Below are positions 8,031 to 17,704 of a stretch of DNA of 64,000 bases, piece after piece (positions within the stretch are counted from its first letter, which is position 1; each line of letters starts with the position of its first letter). The position numbers and the translations under genes were made by a program. Under the pieces are notes generated by a model, which saw nothing but the letters and a program-made list of their open reading frames with translations, was not told the origin of the DNA and did not search any database. Source of the stretch: Pseudobacillus lumedeiriae (GTDB taxonomy: Bacteria; Bacillota; Bacilli; Bacillales; Domibacillaceae); the NCBI RefSeq assembly GCF_044891285.1, contig NZ_JAUIYO010000001.1, positions 558,001-622,000 on the forward strand. The letters run 5' to 3'.

Positions 8031-11000
8031 TTATTTAAGTACTACACACTCTTTCCCAATGATTTGTTCCAACTCTTTCAGTAATTGCTTCGTTGGTTTG
8101 ATGGCATTTTTCTCGGGAAGTTTGACCGTCTGGCGATTTCTTTCATAATGAAGGATGACAGGTGTTTCTCCCTTGAAGCGGCCGATCAGCCGATGAATAT
8201 CTTCAAGAATTAAATGTTCGTCTGGCGAATCAGGAATTTTCAAATATAATATTTTGTTTCTTTCCTGCCGCCGCTCTTTCAATTCTTCTATGCTTTGTAC
8301 AGATTTAATAATCAGCTGTGTGCGTCCGCTTCTTTCTTCCACATCTCCTGTTACATACAGAATTCCGCCTTTTGTAAGAAGGGACAGATACATTCTGTAA
8401 ACGGCTGGAAACATTACTCCTTCCACTTCACCGCTTTCATCCGAACAGTGAACAAATGCCATGTTTTCTCCCTTTTTGGTGCGGATGACTTTCACTTCAT
8501 TAATGAAAACACCGACAGACACACGGCGTTGTCCGGCAGCTAGACTAGCCGCTGCCACTCCCCCCGCTTCCTTAAACAGCGGTTCATGCGGCTCCGTTGG
8601 ATGAGCTGATAAATAGAGCCCAAGGACTTCTTTTTCAAAATGAAGCTTGTCCTCAATACTAATCGGTGCCGCTTGTACATATTTAGGTTTTGGAAAAAAG
8701 TCATCTTCTATGAATGATTCTTCATTTATCCCATCTGCAGGCTGAATGAGCTTTGCATGTTCAATCGCTACATCCAGCGTCGCTAAAAGCACGGCACGCT
8801 CTTCATTAAACTCATCGAATGCTCCTGCATATATGAGCGCTTCCATCGCCTTATGATTAACGATCGTTAACGGGATTCTCAGACAAAAATCAAACAAATC
8901 AGTAAATGGTCCTTGTTCTCGGGCGCTCAGGATCGCTTTCAGTACGCCCGCTCCGATCCCTTTAATAGACGCGAGGCTGAAGCGAATGTTATTCCGATCC
9001 GCTTGAAAAGGATATTGACTGCGATTAATAGAAGGAGGAAGTAAAGAAATCCCCATTCCCCTTGCTTCAGCCCCGTACTGTCTGATTTTATCTTCATTGC
9101 CCATAGCAGAACTCAGCAGCGCCGCCATGAAAATAGCTGGGTAATGGGCCTTTACATAGGCCATCCCGTAAGCAATAAAGCTGTAAGCGACTGCATGGCT
9201 GCGATTAAACCCGTAATTTGCGAATTGAACGATGAGGCGGTAAACACTCTCCGCTGTTTCTTTGCTATATCCATTGTTCACCGCTCCTTCGACAAAGTGC
9301 CGGCGCTCACTATCAAGCACATCCTTGTTCTTCTTGCTGACCGCTCTTCTTAATAAATCAGCTTCTCCTAATGAAAAACCGGCTAATTTAGAGGCAATCT
9401 GCATAATTTGTTCTTGGTAAATGAGTACGCCATACGTCGGCTCTAAAATGTCCCTCAAATCAGGATGAGGATAGTCAATCGGCCGATGCCCGTGCTTCCG
9501 CTCAATATAAAGAGGAATATGTTCCATCGGTCCCGGCCGATAAAGCGCGTTCACCGCCACAATATCCTCAAAACGATTTGGTTTCAGCCTCATCAGCACT
9601 TTGCGCATCCCTTCTGATTCCAACTGAAAAATCCCCGTTGTTTTTCCTTCTCCCAAAAGCCGAAACGTTTCTTCATTCTGTAAAGGTATATTCTGCAAAG
9701 TCACTCTTTTTCCTTCTGCATAATAAATAGAGTCCATCATTCTTTCGACAATCGTCAAATTACGCAGTCCGAGCAAATCTATTTTCAGCAACCCGAGGTC
9801 TTCGAGCGTATCCATTGGAAATTGTGTCAAAAATACACCATCACTGCCTTCTTGAATAGCAACGAGTTCCGTCAGCGGCTCCTCTGTAATCACCATTCCA
9901 GCGGCATGGGTTGATGTATGACGCGGCAGTCCCTCAAGTATTAAAGCGAGCTTGTATACTTTTTCATGTACGTCCGTTTCGCATACCCACTCACGGAAAT
10001 TCCCTGCTTCTTCATAGTGCTGGCTAAGTGTTAATCCAGGACGCGATGGAATCAGCCGGGACAGCCGCTCCAGCTCTTTCGCAGAAAAGCCAAAAACCCG
10101 TGCTATATCACGCATCACCGCCTTAGCAGACAGCGTACCAAACGTAATAATTTGCGCGGCATGAAGCGCTCCATATCTATTAGCAACGTAACGAATCACT
10201 TCATCCCGGCGGTGATCTGGAAAATCGAGATCAATATCCGGCATAGACACGCGCTCCGGATTAAGGAATCGCTCAAACAGCAGATCATGTTCGAGTGGAT
10301 CCACTGTCGTAATACCGAGAGCATAGGCAACGAGGGAACCAGCGGCAGATCCTCTTCCCGGTCCCGTTAAAATATGTTCGTCTTTTGCAAACTTCATAAA
10401 GTCCCAGACAATGAGAAAGTAATCACAAAAGCCCATTCTTTCAATGGTCTGCAGTTCATAGACGAGCCTATTCTCATACGCCGGCTGTCCTAAGACCCCT
10501 GCTTCTTCCAGCCCGCTTCGACAAAGCTCTGTTAAATAACTGGCAGCAGATTGTCCGTTCGGTATCGGGTACTTCGGGAGAAGCCGGCGGTCAAACGAAA
10601 GATTTACTTCACAGGCTTCTGCCACTCGCATCGTCTGTTCCAGTGCTTGGGGCAGATCGGCGAATAACTCCGACATTTCTTCTTTAGAAGAAAAGTAGGC
10701 ACGATCATTTTCATCTATGTGTTTATCCCCTAGTTTCACTCCATCACGAATAGCTTCCAGACACTGAACAGCAAAAGCATCTTCCCGATTGAGATAGGTG
10801 ACCCGATTAGCAGCGAGCAGCGGAATAGAAAGAGAAGCACTGAGTTTCTTCATCGCTTCTATGAACGTTTCCTCTTCCTGTCTTCCATGGCGGGCAACCG
10901 ATAAAAAGAAATGCCCCGGTTCAAATTGCTGCTGCAGCAAAATGGCCGCTTTTTTTGCCTGTACCGGGTCTTTTAAAAGCAGCTGCTCTACTTCACCCTC

Positions 11001-11381
11001 CATTCCCGGAGTAAAAGCAAATAGACCCGCAGAATAACCTTTCAGCCACTTTAATGGAATCCCTTCTTTTGCCTTCGTTTGAATGACGCTCGAAATTTTC
11101 AGCAGGTGATGATAGCCGGTGTTATTTTTAGCCAGCAGCACGAGCGGATATGAACAGCCTTCACTCACTCCGCTTTCCACATCAGCAATTAACCCGATAA
11201 TCGGCTTCATGCCTGACTTCTTGCATGCCTTGTAAAAAGGCACAGCACCATACATCACATTGCGGTCTGTGATAGCGAGCGCATGATAGCCTAGTTCTTT
11301 CGCTTTTGCCGTCAGTTTATCAATAGATATAGAACTTGACAGCAGGCTATAGCCTGTTTGAACCTGCAGATGTGTGAACAT
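8031..11381 (-). CDS. dnaE: DNA polymerase III alpha subunit DnaE
   Basis: A 1116-aa C-family replicative polymerase; in Bacilli DnaE extends lagging-strand primers before handing over to PolC. Domains in order: N-terminal PHP (FTHLQVQTGYSLL), palm with catalytic aspartates in PDIDLDFPDHRRDE, fingers with NALYRPGPM and the YQEQIMQIA region, helix-hairpin-helix IKGIGAGVLKAI, and a C-terminal OB fold. I prefer ATG 11381 because AGGAAGG lies ~8 nt upstream. GTG at 11390 would add three residues but sits against that site. It is divergent from ytrH. Confidence 0.97.
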   Translation of the reverse strand: MFTHLQVQTGYSLLSSSISIDKLTAKAKELGYHALAITDRNVMYGAVPFYKACKKSGMKPIIGLIADVESGVSEGCSYPLVLLAKNNTGYHHLLKISSVIQTKAKEGIPLKWLKGYSAGLFAFTPGMEGEVEQLLLKDPVQAKKAAILLQQQFEPGHFFLSVARHGRQEEETFIEAMKKLSASLSIPLLAANRVTYLNREDAFAVQCLEAIRDGVKLGDKHIDENDRAYFSSKEEMSELFADLPQALEQTMRVAEACEVNLSFDRRLLPKYPIPNGQSAASYLTELCRSGLEEAGVLGQPAYENRLVYELQTIERMGFCDYFLIVWDFMKFAKDEHILTGPGRGSAAGSLVAYALGITTVDPLEHDLLFERFLNPERVSMPDIDLDFPDHRRDEVIRYVANRYGALHAAQIITFGTLSAKAVMRDIARVFGFSAKELERLSRLIPSRPGLTLSQHYEEAGNFREWVCETDVHEKVYKLALILEGLPRHTSTHAAGMVITEEPLTELVAIQEGSDGVFLTQFPMDTLEDLGLLKIDLLGLRNLTIVERMMDSIYYAEGKRVTLQNIPLQNEETFRLLGEGKTTGIFQLESEGMRKVLMRLKPNRFEDIVAVNALYRPGPMEHIPLYIERKHGHRPIDYPHPDLRDILEPTYGVLIYQEQIMQIASKLAGFSLGEADLLRRAVSKKNKDVLDSERRHFVEGAVNNGYSKETAESVYRLIVQFANYGFNRSHAVAYSFIAYGMAYVKAHYPAIFMAALLSSAMGNEDKIRQYGAEARGMGISLLPPSINRSQYPFQADRNNIRFSLASIKGIGAGVLKAILSAREQGPFTDLFDFCLRIPLTIVNHKAMEALIYAGAFDEFNEERAVLLATLDVAIEHAKLIQPADGINEESFIEDDFFPKPKYVQAAPISIEDKLHFEKEVLGLYLSAHPTEPHEPLFKEAGGVAAASLAAGQRRVSVGVFINEVKVIRTKKGENMAFVHCSDESGEVEGVMFPAVYRMYLSLLTKGGILYVTGDVEERSGRTQLIIKSVQSIEELKERRQERNKILYLKIPDSPDEHLILEDIHRLIGRFKGETPVILHYERNRQTVKLPEKNAIKPTKQLLKELEQIIGKECVVLK

Positions 11382-11468
11382 CCCCCTCACCCTTCCTCGA
11401 AACTTTTCGCTCTCTATTCTGTCTTTATTATAAGTGTACCGTTATAAAAAAGAAAATATGTTCTATTT

Positions 11469-11497
11469 TCATAGGAAGGTCTATCAGTACATATATA
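11469..11497 (+). promoter_or_regulatory. Candidate SigE-type promoter for ytrHI
   Basis: A -10-like CATATATA (11490-11497) lies 14 nt after TCATAGG (11469-11475), which is a weak match to the SigE -35. The ytrH ATG is 31 nt downstream with GGAGG before it. ytrHI is SigE-controlled in B. subtilis by established knowledge; the -35 match here is poor. Confidence 0.35.
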
Positions 11498-11527
11498 AAT
11501 AGAAAGACAAGCAGATAAGGAGGACAT

Positions 11528-11863
11528 ATGGCAGAAACTTTTTTTAACGAATTATTTAAATGTTACTTTATCGCGTTCGGTGTCCTGCTTGGCGGCTCGC
11601 TTATCGGGGGGCTTTCAGCATTTGCAACTGGGAAGCCGCTTTTCACTAGCATTTCACAAATAAGTGAAGGCTTAAGAATTTGGGCAATTATTGCGGCTAT
11701 CGGAGGGACGTTTGATACCGTATATAGCTTTGAGCGGGGGTTTTTAAATGCAGATACGAAAGATTTATTTAAACAATTCCTGCTTATTTTATCAGCGATG
11801 GGAGGAACAGCCACCGGCACAGCGATCATTGTCTGGCTGACTGGGGAGCATATTGCGCCATGA
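11528..11863 (+). CDS. ytrH: Sporulation membrane protein YtrH
   Basis: A 111-aa membrane protein with about three hydrophobic helices (residues ~12-33, 47-62, 85-107) and conserved stretches GGSLIGGLSAFATGKPL and GGTFDTVYSFERGF. It matches the YtrH family, a mother-cell sporulation protein required for efficient spore formation. GGAGG precedes the ATG. The stop overlaps the start of ytrI by 4 bp, so ytrHI is one coupled operon. Confidence 0.92.
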   Translation: MAETFFNELFKCYFIAFGVLLGGSLIGGLSAFATGKPLFTSISQISEGLRIWAIIAAIGGTFDTVYSFERGFLNADTKDLFKQFLLILSAMGGTATGTAIIVWLTGEHIAP

Positions 11864-12369
11864 GGGTACCTTCTCTTTATAATAAACCAAAGGTACGATG
11901 GCTATTAAGCGGAGCTGCGATTGGCTTTTGTATCAGCTGGCTGCTCTTTCTTTACATGTTCGGCGCCATGCAGGAGCGACAAGCTGTTTTGTTGGAAAAA
12001 CAAAAGAATCATATGAACAATCTAAAGGTACAGCTTTCTATCTGGCAGGAAGAATATCAAGAATTGAATAAAAAAAACCTGCACAAGCTGACTGTGCAGG
12101 ATATTGAAGTAGATATTATGAATTATAAAAAATACGGTATTGATGATGCCCAAAGTATTTTTTCTGCCAAAGAACAAATAAAGGAAGATTTATCTGTCTT
12201 ATATGCCAAAGACCTTGAGACAGTGTACTCTCATAAGGAACTGATCCGGCAGACGATTGAAAATAAAACGCTCAAAATCAATAAGCGAAACTATTCTCTT
12301 CATGTAAAAGAATGGTATTTTTATACAACCATTCACATTCAGTTGGAAATGGAGCTGGAAGACAGTTAA
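11860..12369 (+). CDS. ytrI: Sporulation protein YtrI
   Basis: A 169-aa bitopic membrane protein. One N-terminal transmembrane helix (residues ~17-40, GAAIGFCISWLLFLYMFG) is followed by a charged, coiled-coil-like segment (45-80) and a mixed C-terminal domain. It matches YtrI by position and topology: coupled to ytrH through ATGA. It ends 3 bp from the convergent nrnA stop, leaving no room for a terminator between them. Confidence 0.85.
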   Translation: MRVPSLYNKPKVRWLLSGAAIGFCISWLLFLYMFGAMQERQAVLLEKQKNHMNNLKVQLSIWQEEYQELNKKNLHKLTVQDIEVDIMNYKKYGIDDAQSIFSAKEQIKEDLSVLYAKDLETVYSHKELIRQTIENKTLKINKRNYSLHVKEWYFYTTIHIQLEMELEDS

Positions 12370-12372
12370 ACT

Positions 12373-13314
12373 TTACACACTTCCACGGCAAAGCGCTTCG
12401 AGATCAGCAGCCACCTTCTCAGCTTCTTCCCATGAATACACAGAAGCACCAGCAGCAAGCGGATGGCCTCCCCCTTTATATTTTTTGGCAATTTCATTAA
12501 TCACCGGTTTTTTTGAACGCAGGCGAACGCGAATTTGATCATCTTCTTCAATAAAAAACACCCACGCTTTAATACCTTGTACACCGCCGAGCGAACTAAC
12601 AAGCTGTGAGGCTTGAGCTGGTGAAACGTCGAATTCATCGAGAAGCTCCTTTTTCAAACTGACAGAAGCAGCTCCACTTGCTGACAAGGTGAACGTTTGT
12701 AATATCCAGCCCTGCAGTTTCAGCACTTTCGCCTCCGTTTCATACATACGGTTAAATAATTCATCACGGTCAAAATCAAACTGAAGCAATTCACCGGCAA
12801 ACTTCATCGTACGCTTCGTTGTGCTTGGATAAAGAAAGCGGCCCGTATCTCCGACAATCCCTGCAAATAGGAGACGAGCAGCCCCATCATTCAATTGCAG
12901 TCCATCTTCTTTGCCAGTTTCATACAAGTCATAAATCATCTCACTGACAGAACTCGCAGACGTATCTACCCATAAAAGATCACCGTACGGATCTTCATTC
13001 GGATGGTGGTCAATTTTAATCCACTCTTTGCCTAATGTGTAACGGCTGTCACAAATTCTCCCTTGATTCGCTGTGTCGCAAACGATCACAAGTGCACCTT
13101 CGTATGCTTCATCTGGGATTACATCAAGCTTACTCAAATAAGTTAGTGTCGGCTCTTCTTTCCCCACTGCATACACTTTTTTATGAGGAAAAGAAGCACG
13201 GATCATTTCTGCCAGACCACCTTGTGAGCCGTACGCATCAGGATCAGGACGCACATGACGGTGGATAATGATCGTCTCGTATTCTTTTATTTTTTGGATA
13301 ATTTGATTTTTCAT
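12373..13314 (-). CDS. nrnA: Bifunctional oligoribonuclease / pAp phosphatase NrnA
   Basis: A 313-aa DHH-DHHA1 phosphoesterase that degrades nano-RNAs and removes the 3' phosphate of pAp. Motifs: HRHVRPDPDAYGSQ (residues ~18-31) for metal binding, VIVCDTAN, the DHH motif in IDHHPNEDP, and C-terminal GGGHPLAAGAS in the DHHA1 substrate domain. I use ATG 13314, preceded by GGAGACAGGC, which gives exactly the B. subtilis length; an upstream in-frame start at 13392 overlaps the ytpI region and lacks support. Convergent with ytrI. Confidence 0.95.
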   Translation of the reverse strand: MKNQIIQKIKEYETIIIHRHVRPDPDAYGSQGGLAEMIRASFPHKKVYAVGKEEPTLTYLSKLDVIPDEAYEGALVIVCDTANQGRICDSRYTLGKEWIKIDHHPNEDPYGDLLWVDTSASSVSEMIYDLYETGKEDGLQLNDGAARLLFAGIVGDTGRFLYPSTTKRTMKFAGELLQFDFDRDELFNRMYETEAKVLKLQGWILQTFTLSASGAASVSLKKELLDEFDVSPAQASQLVSSLGGVQGIKAWVFFIEEDDQIRVRLRSKKPVINEIAKKYKGGGHPLAAGASVYSWEEAEKVAADLEALCRGSV

Positions 13315-13410
13315 GCCTGTCTCCTTTACGGCGGTCAAGTTTTTTAGTAGAATTTCCTCCTCATTCCCGTTAAAATGGAGATGTTTGAACAATTAATTGG
13401 AGGAAAAAAC

Positions 13411-13716
13411 ATGCCTGTTTTAGTATTTATTATCGTTCTATCGTTCGTTTTTTATATTCTTTATAAGGTTCAATACGTCAGAAGCAGACGTCCGATGGAG
13501 AAAAAATGGTTATCCGCAAAATCTAGCATGGCTCTTGGCCTATTTGTCGGCTGCTTCGGCCTGAATACATTATTTATCCACCAGACGACCACTTCTTATA
13601 TTGTCGCCGCTTTATTTTTATTGATCGGCTTTGCTAGTCTCTGGGTTGGATTTAAAGCATACCGCCACTTCCGGCCATTTGCACAAAGAGAAGCAGAAGA
13701 ATTAAAAAATCAATAA
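13411..13716 (+). CDS. ytpI: YtpI-like membrane protein
   Basis: A 101-aa small membrane protein with three hydrophobic helices (residues ~3-18, 38-55 and 60-80) and the conserved stretch WLSAKSSMALGLFVG. It corresponds to B. subtilis YtpI, of unknown function. I use ATG 13411 because GGAGG lies 7-8 nt upstream; the earlier in-frame ATG at 13375 has no ribosome site. Divergent from nrnA, followed by a terminator. Confidence 0.88.
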   Translation: MPVLVFIIVLSFVFYILYKVQYVRSRRPMEKKWLSAKSSMALGLFVGCFGLNTLFIHQTTTSYIVAALFLLIGFASLWVGFKAYRHFRPFAQREAEELKNQ

Positions 13717-13724
13717 TGGTTACA

Positions 13725-13758
13725 AAGCCGCTTCCTTTTGAGAGCGGCTTCATTTTTT
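13725..13758 (+). terminator. Intrinsic terminator after ytpI
   Basis: Arms AAGCCGCT (13725-13732) and AGCGGCTT (13743-13750), followed by CATTTTTT. Confidence 0.85.
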
Positions 13759-13793
13759 ACTGACGAGCTGAACGTTCAACATCACCTGCTAAA

Positions 13794-13831
13794 TGCCTGT
13801 CGGAGCAGAACAGGCGCTTCCGCTTTTCTTT
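13794..13831. repeat. Hairpin and repeat fragment downstream of ytoI
   Basis: GCCTGT...ACAGGC hairpin (13795-13815) followed by GCGCTTCCGCTTTTCTTT, which resembles the end of a Bacillaceae intergenic repeat (compare 420-433). TGCCTGTCG occurs again at 13834. The element runs to the ytoI stop and might serve as its 3' hairpin. Confidence 0.35.
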
Positions 13832-15152
13832 ATTGCCTGTCGAGTAGTTGGCACATCATGAGGGCTTTGCCGACGAGCATGCCGCCGTTGTATACTTCGA
13901 CGTCTACTTTTCCGAATTTCCGTCCCACTTCGAGGACGTTTGGGTGGATTTCTAGCAAGCTTTCCATCTGTACTGGCTTCGAAAAATAAATGGTAATACT
14001 CTCCACGACAATATCACCTTTTTTCTTTGCCCGCAGTGAGCGTCTTGCTGCTTCAGTCACGATCGTTGTAAATACTCCGTAAGAAATTGCGCCGAGCTGA
14101 TTCGTCATTTGCGGAGTCACTTCAAATGTATATGTTTCTTCTGGTTGATCGCCTAATAAATCGATCTGATTCGTAATTGTATCATCTAGTGTTTCTCCCA
14201 TTTGCGGCTGACGCTGGGCCATTTGCAATGTTTTCAGCACGTCTTGTCGGCTGATGATTCCTTGAATGCGGTTTTGGTCATCAACGACCGGCAGCAATTC
14301 AATCCCTTCCCAAATCATCATATGAGCAGCAGCAGCTACACTCGTATTCATCGTGACGGTAATCGGCTGTTTTGTCATCACTTTTTCAATCAATGTTTCC
14401 TGCTCAGCCCCCATGATATCCTTCGCTGTCACGATTCCTTGCACTTTCAGCTGACGATCAAGGATCGGAAAGCGGCTATGGAGCGTTTCACGATTTTTCT
14501 CAATCCAATCCCCGATCGTATCACCGATAGACAATGAAACCGTTTGATCAAAAGGCGTAAAAATATCCCCAACAAGTACAATTTCCTTTTTAATGAGCTG
14601 ATCATAAATTGCACGGTTAATCATCGTCGCCACTGTAAATGTGTCATACGTTGTTGTGATCACGGGCAGCTCTAATTCATCTGCAAGCTTCGTCACGTGA
14701 TCATCCGCTTCGAATCCGCCGGTAATTAATACACCCGCTCCCGCCTGCAGTGCCAGTTCATGCGCTTTCGTACGGTTGCCGACAATTAATAGATTGTCAG
14801 GACCTGTGTATCGCATCATCGCCTCTAGTTTCATTGCCCCAATGACAAATCGGTTCAGCGTTTTATGAAGCCCTGCTCGGCCGCCAAGCACTTGGCCATC
14901 AATAATATTGACCACTTCAGCAAACGTTAGTTTTTCAATATTCTCTTTCTTCTTTTGCTCAATTCGAATCGTACCAACACGTTCAATAGCAGAAACAAAC
15001 CCCTTCGTTTCTGCATCTTTGATCGCCCGATACGCTGTTCCCTCACTGACCGATAGCACTTTGGCAATTTGCCGGACAGAAATTTTTTCCCCGATCGGCA
15101 AGCCCTCTATGTATTGTAAAATCTGTTCGTGTTTTGTAATCAACTGTTTCAC
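13830..15152 (-). CDS. ytoI: YtoI: HTH-DRTGG-CBS-hotdog regulatory protein
   Basis: A 440-aa multidomain protein. Order: N-terminal helix-turn-helix (residues ~15-50, SVRQIAKVLSVSEGTAYRAI), a DRTGG domain (~75-185), two CBS motifs (~195-310, with VTAKDIMG and GIISRQDVLKTL) that usually bind adenine nucleotides, and a C-terminal hotdog thioesterase-like domain (~335-440). This matches YtoI, whose ligand and role are not established. The start is GTG 15152 after AAAGGGA. It stands alone between convergent ytpI and co-directional ytkL. Confidence 0.9.
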   Translation of the reverse strand: MKQLITKHEQILQYIEGLPIGEKISVRQIAKVLSVSEGTAYRAIKDAETKGFVSAIERVGTIRIEQKKKENIEKLTFAEVVNIIDGQVLGGRAGLHKTLNRFVIGAMKLEAMMRYTGPDNLLIVGNRTKAHELALQAGAGVLITGGFEADDHVTKLADELELPVITTTYDTFTVATMINRAIYDQLIKKEIVLVGDIFTPFDQTVSLSIGDTIGDWIEKNRETLHSRFPILDRQLKVQGIVTAKDIMGAEQETLIEKVMTKQPITVTMNTSVAAAAHMMIWEGIELLPVVDDQNRIQGIISRQDVLKTLQMAQRQPQMGETLDDTITNQIDLLGDQPEETYTFEVTPQMTNQLGAISYGVFTTIVTEAARRSLRAKKKGDIVVESITIYFSKPVQMESLLEIHPNVLEVGRKFGKVDVEVYNGGMLVGKALMMCQLLDRQ

Positions 15153-15218
15153 CTGTCCCTTTCAGACTTGCTAATACAGTTATTATACTTTGAAAGACTT
15201 CCTTATTCAATCCTACTT

Positions 15219-15249
15219 AAAGAAAGGCCGCAAGGTTCTTCTTGCAGCC
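15219..15249 (-). terminator. Intrinsic terminator after ytkL
   Basis: Minus strand: GCTGCAAG, 6-nt loop, CTTGCGGC (15227-15248) then CTTTCTTT. It lies just past the ytkL stop. Confidence 0.75.
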
Positions 15250-15258
15250 TGCAGACTG

Positions 15259-15939
15259 TTATAGTTTAATTCCCTCTCCGGGTTCTAACACTTTTCCGTT
15301 CTTCGCTTCTAATTTCTCAATAAATGCATACGGATCTTGTTTAATAGGCGGGAACGTGTTGAAATGGATCGGCACTACTTGCTTGGCCTGCAAAAACTTA
15401 GCCGCAAGTGCCGCGTCATCAGGCCCCATCGTGAAATTGTCTCCAATCGGGAGGAAGGCTACATCAATCGGGTGCAATTCACCGATCAATTTCATATCAG
15501 AGAAAATGCCTGTGTCACCGGCATGATAAATCGTTTTGCCCTCAGCCATAAGCAGCACGCCCGCAGGCATTCCCATATAAAGAAACGTGCCGTCTTCCTG
15601 TTGAATACCCGAACCGTGAAACGCCTGTGTAAATTTCACCCGTCCAAAGTCAAATTCGCGGCTTCCTCCAATATGCATCGGATGGGCATTCACTCCTTGA
15701 TGACTTAAATAAACAGCTAATTCATTCACGGCAATGACAAGTGCATTGCTTTTTTTCGCAAGTTCAACCGTATCACCTACATGGTCGCCATGCCCATGTG
15801 TTAAAATGATGACGTCCGGATACTCATTTTCCACTTTCAAATCTGTTACATCGTTGCCCGTAATAAACGGGTCAATTAGAATGGTTTTCCCGTTCGTTTC
15901 TACTTTCACAACAGAATGTCCATGATAAGATACCTTCAT
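15259..15939 (-). CDS. ytkL: UPF0173 metal-dependent hydrolase YtkL
   Basis: A 226-aa metallo-beta-lactamase-fold protein. Metal motif THGHGDHVGD (residues ~47-56), then HMHIGG-like and QAFHGSG histidines, IYHAGDTG (~138-145) and a terminal PIHFNTFPP. This is the compact UPF0173/L-ascorbate-6-P-lactonase-like family; the substrate is unknown. It precedes ytoI in the same direction but has its own terminator. It is divergent from the M24 peptidase gene. Confidence 0.92.
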   Translation of the reverse strand: MKVSYHGHSVVKVETNGKTILIDPFITGNDVTDLKVENEYPDVIILTHGHGDHVGDTVELAKKSNALVIAVNELAVYLSHQGVNAHPMHIGGSREFDFGRVKFTQAFHGSGIQQEDGTFLYMGMPAGVLLMAEGKTIYHAGDTGIFSDMKLIGELHPIDVAFLPIGDNFTMGPDDAALAAKFLQAKQVVPIHFNTFPPIKQDPYAFIEKLEAKNGKVLEPGEGIKL

Positions 15940-16078
15940 ATGTAAAACTCCTTTTCTAAAAATATTTCCACTCTTTATGATTCAATGAAACACCAAAATC
16001 ACCTGCCTGTCTATTTATTTACTTTGTATTTGTTGATATGCTCTACTTAGCAAATCCACTGCTTAGGGAGGAAACAAT

Positions 16079-17173
16079 ATGAACAAACGATTACAAAAAT
16101 TAATGAATTGGATGAAGGAAAAAAATATTCCTTTCGCTTTTATTACAGCCCCTGAAAACGTCTTTTATTTAACAGGCTTCAGAAGCGATCCTTATGAGCG
16201 ACTGCTCGGTGCAGCTGTATTCCCTGAAGCTGAACCTTTTCTCATTTGTCCGAAGCTGGATGAGGCTGATGCACGAAACAGCGGCTGGACGCTTGAGATT
16301 GTCGGTTACACCGATATTGAAAACCCCTGGGATATGATTGAATCGCGGGTAAAAAGCCGGGTTAATCATGTAAACCATATCGCAGTTGAAAAGCATCATT
16401 TGAATGTGGCGCGGTATGAAGAGCTGATCGGACGCTTTCCAGGCGCTGTTTTTATCGCCGCTGAAGAGAAACTAGAACGACTGCGCATGATTAAAGACAA
16501 AGACGAACTTGCCCTTATGAAAAAAGCCGCACAATATGCCGATCTTGCTGTGGAAATAGGAGCAAGTGCCATTCGCGAAGGCAAATCGGAACTAGACATA
16601 CGCGCAGAAGTTGAATTTGAAATAAAAAAGCATGGCATTGCGGAAATGGCCTTTTCTACAATGGTACTAACCGGTAAAAACGCAGCGTCTCCACATGGAA
16701 TACCTGGACATACGAAAGTGCAAAAAGGGGACTTTGTTTTATTCGACCTCGGTGTCATGTATGAAGGATATCGCTCAGATATTACGCGCACAGTCGCTTT
16801 TGGAGAAATTTCAGAGAAGCAGCGTGACATATACGAAACTGTCTTAAAAGCGCAGAAAGCCGCAATCGCCGCTATCAAGCCCGGAATGATGGCCAAAGAC
16901 ATTGATTTAACGGCTAGACGCTTAATTACAGAAGCAGGCTACGGCGATTTCTTCCCGCACCGCCTTGGGCATGGACTTGGCATCAGTATCCATGAGTACC
17001 CAAACATTACCGAGACGAACGAATTGCGTTTGGAAGAAGGCATGGTCTTTACGATCGAACCAGGGATTTACGTGCCAGATACGGCGGGTGTGCGAATTGA
17101 AGATGACGTATACGTCACAGAGGACGGCGTCGAGATCTTAACCTCTTTTCCCAAAGCTTTAACATTTGTTTAA
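16079..17173 (+). CDS. Xaa-Pro peptidase (M24 family)
   Basis: A 364-aa pita-bread metallopeptidase, probably a Xaa-Pro dipeptidase/aminopeptidase (PepQ/YkvY/YpdF group). The N-terminal creatinase-like domain (~1-130) is followed by the M24 fold with all five metal ligands: D223 and D234 (FDLGVMYEGYRSD), H298 (HRLGHGLG), E327 (FTIEPG) and E341 (VRIEDD). It cleaves proline-containing peptides in the cytoplasm. GGGAGG precedes the ATG. Monocistronic or weakly linked to the usp gene 80 nt downstream. Exact orthology within the family is not certain. Confidence 0.93.
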   Translation: MNKRLQKLMNWMKEKNIPFAFITAPENVFYLTGFRSDPYERLLGAAVFPEAEPFLICPKLDEADARNSGWTLEIVGYTDIENPWDMIESRVKSRVNHVNHIAVEKHHLNVARYEELIGRFPGAVFIAAEEKLERLRMIKDKDELALMKKAAQYADLAVEIGASAIREGKSELDIRAEVEFEIKKHGIAEMAFSTMVLTGKNAASPHGIPGHTKVQKGDFVLFDLGVMYEGYRSDITRTVAFGEISEKQRDIYETVLKAQKAAIAAIKPGMMAKDIDLTARRLITEAGYGDFFPHRLGHGLGISIHEYPNITETNELRLEEGMVFTIEPGIYVPDTAGVRIEDDVYVTEDGVEILTSFPKALTFV

Positions 17174-17253
17174 AAAACTTCACATTTTCAAAAGATTATC
17201 AACTTTAACTTCCTTCTTTTTCATGTAAAATGAAGGAAAAGGAGGAATCAATC

Positions 17254-17703
17254 ATGAACATGAAGTATGAAAGCATTCTTGTTGCTGTAGACGGTTCAAA
17301 AGAAGCAGAATGGGCTTTTCAAAAGTCCATTGAAATTGCTAAGCGGAATAATGCAGTATTAAACCTTATACACGTTATTGATACCCGCTCGTATGCTGCA
17401 CTTGAAGCATATGAACGCTCCATCTCGGAACGAGCAGCTACTTATGGCGCTGACTTACTGAAAAAGTATAAACAGACGGCTGAAGAAGCTGGTGTCTCAA
17501 CTGTGAATACTTATGTTGAATATGGTTCTCCGAAAATAATCATCCCAAAAAGCGCAGCAAAAGAAGTTAAAGCAGATTTAATCGTATGCGGAGCAACCGG
17601 GTTAAACGCTATGGAGCGCTTCTTGATCGGAAGTGTCTCCGAACACATCGCCCGCTCCTCCAACTGCGATGTTCTCGTCGTCCGAACGGACAAAGGAGAA
17701 TGA
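17254..17703 (+). CDS. Universal stress protein UspA family
   Basis: A 149-aa UspA-fold protein. The N-terminus ILVAVDGSKEAEWAFQ and the C-terminal ATP-binding-type motif GATGLNAMERFLIGSVSEHI (G-x2-G-x9-G-S) indicate the nucleotide-binding subclass. I use ATG 17254, 8 nt after AGGAGG; an in-frame ATG at 17230 overlaps that site. Role in stress survival is inferred from the family. The hairpin downstream points the other way, so rightward termination is unclear. Confidence 0.93.
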   Translation: MNMKYESILVAVDGSKEAEWAFQKSIEIAKRNNAVLNLIHVIDTRSYAALEAYERSISERAATYGADLLKKYKQTAEEAGVSTVNTYVEYGSPKIIIPKSAAKEVKADLIVCGATGLNAMERFLIGSVSEHIARSSNCDVLVVRTDKGE

Positions 17704-17704
17704 T

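Noticed and set aside
16396..16902. 168-aa minus-strand ORF inside the M24 peptidase gene
   Set aside because: Antisense to the metal-binding half of a clear peptidase; no ribosome site.
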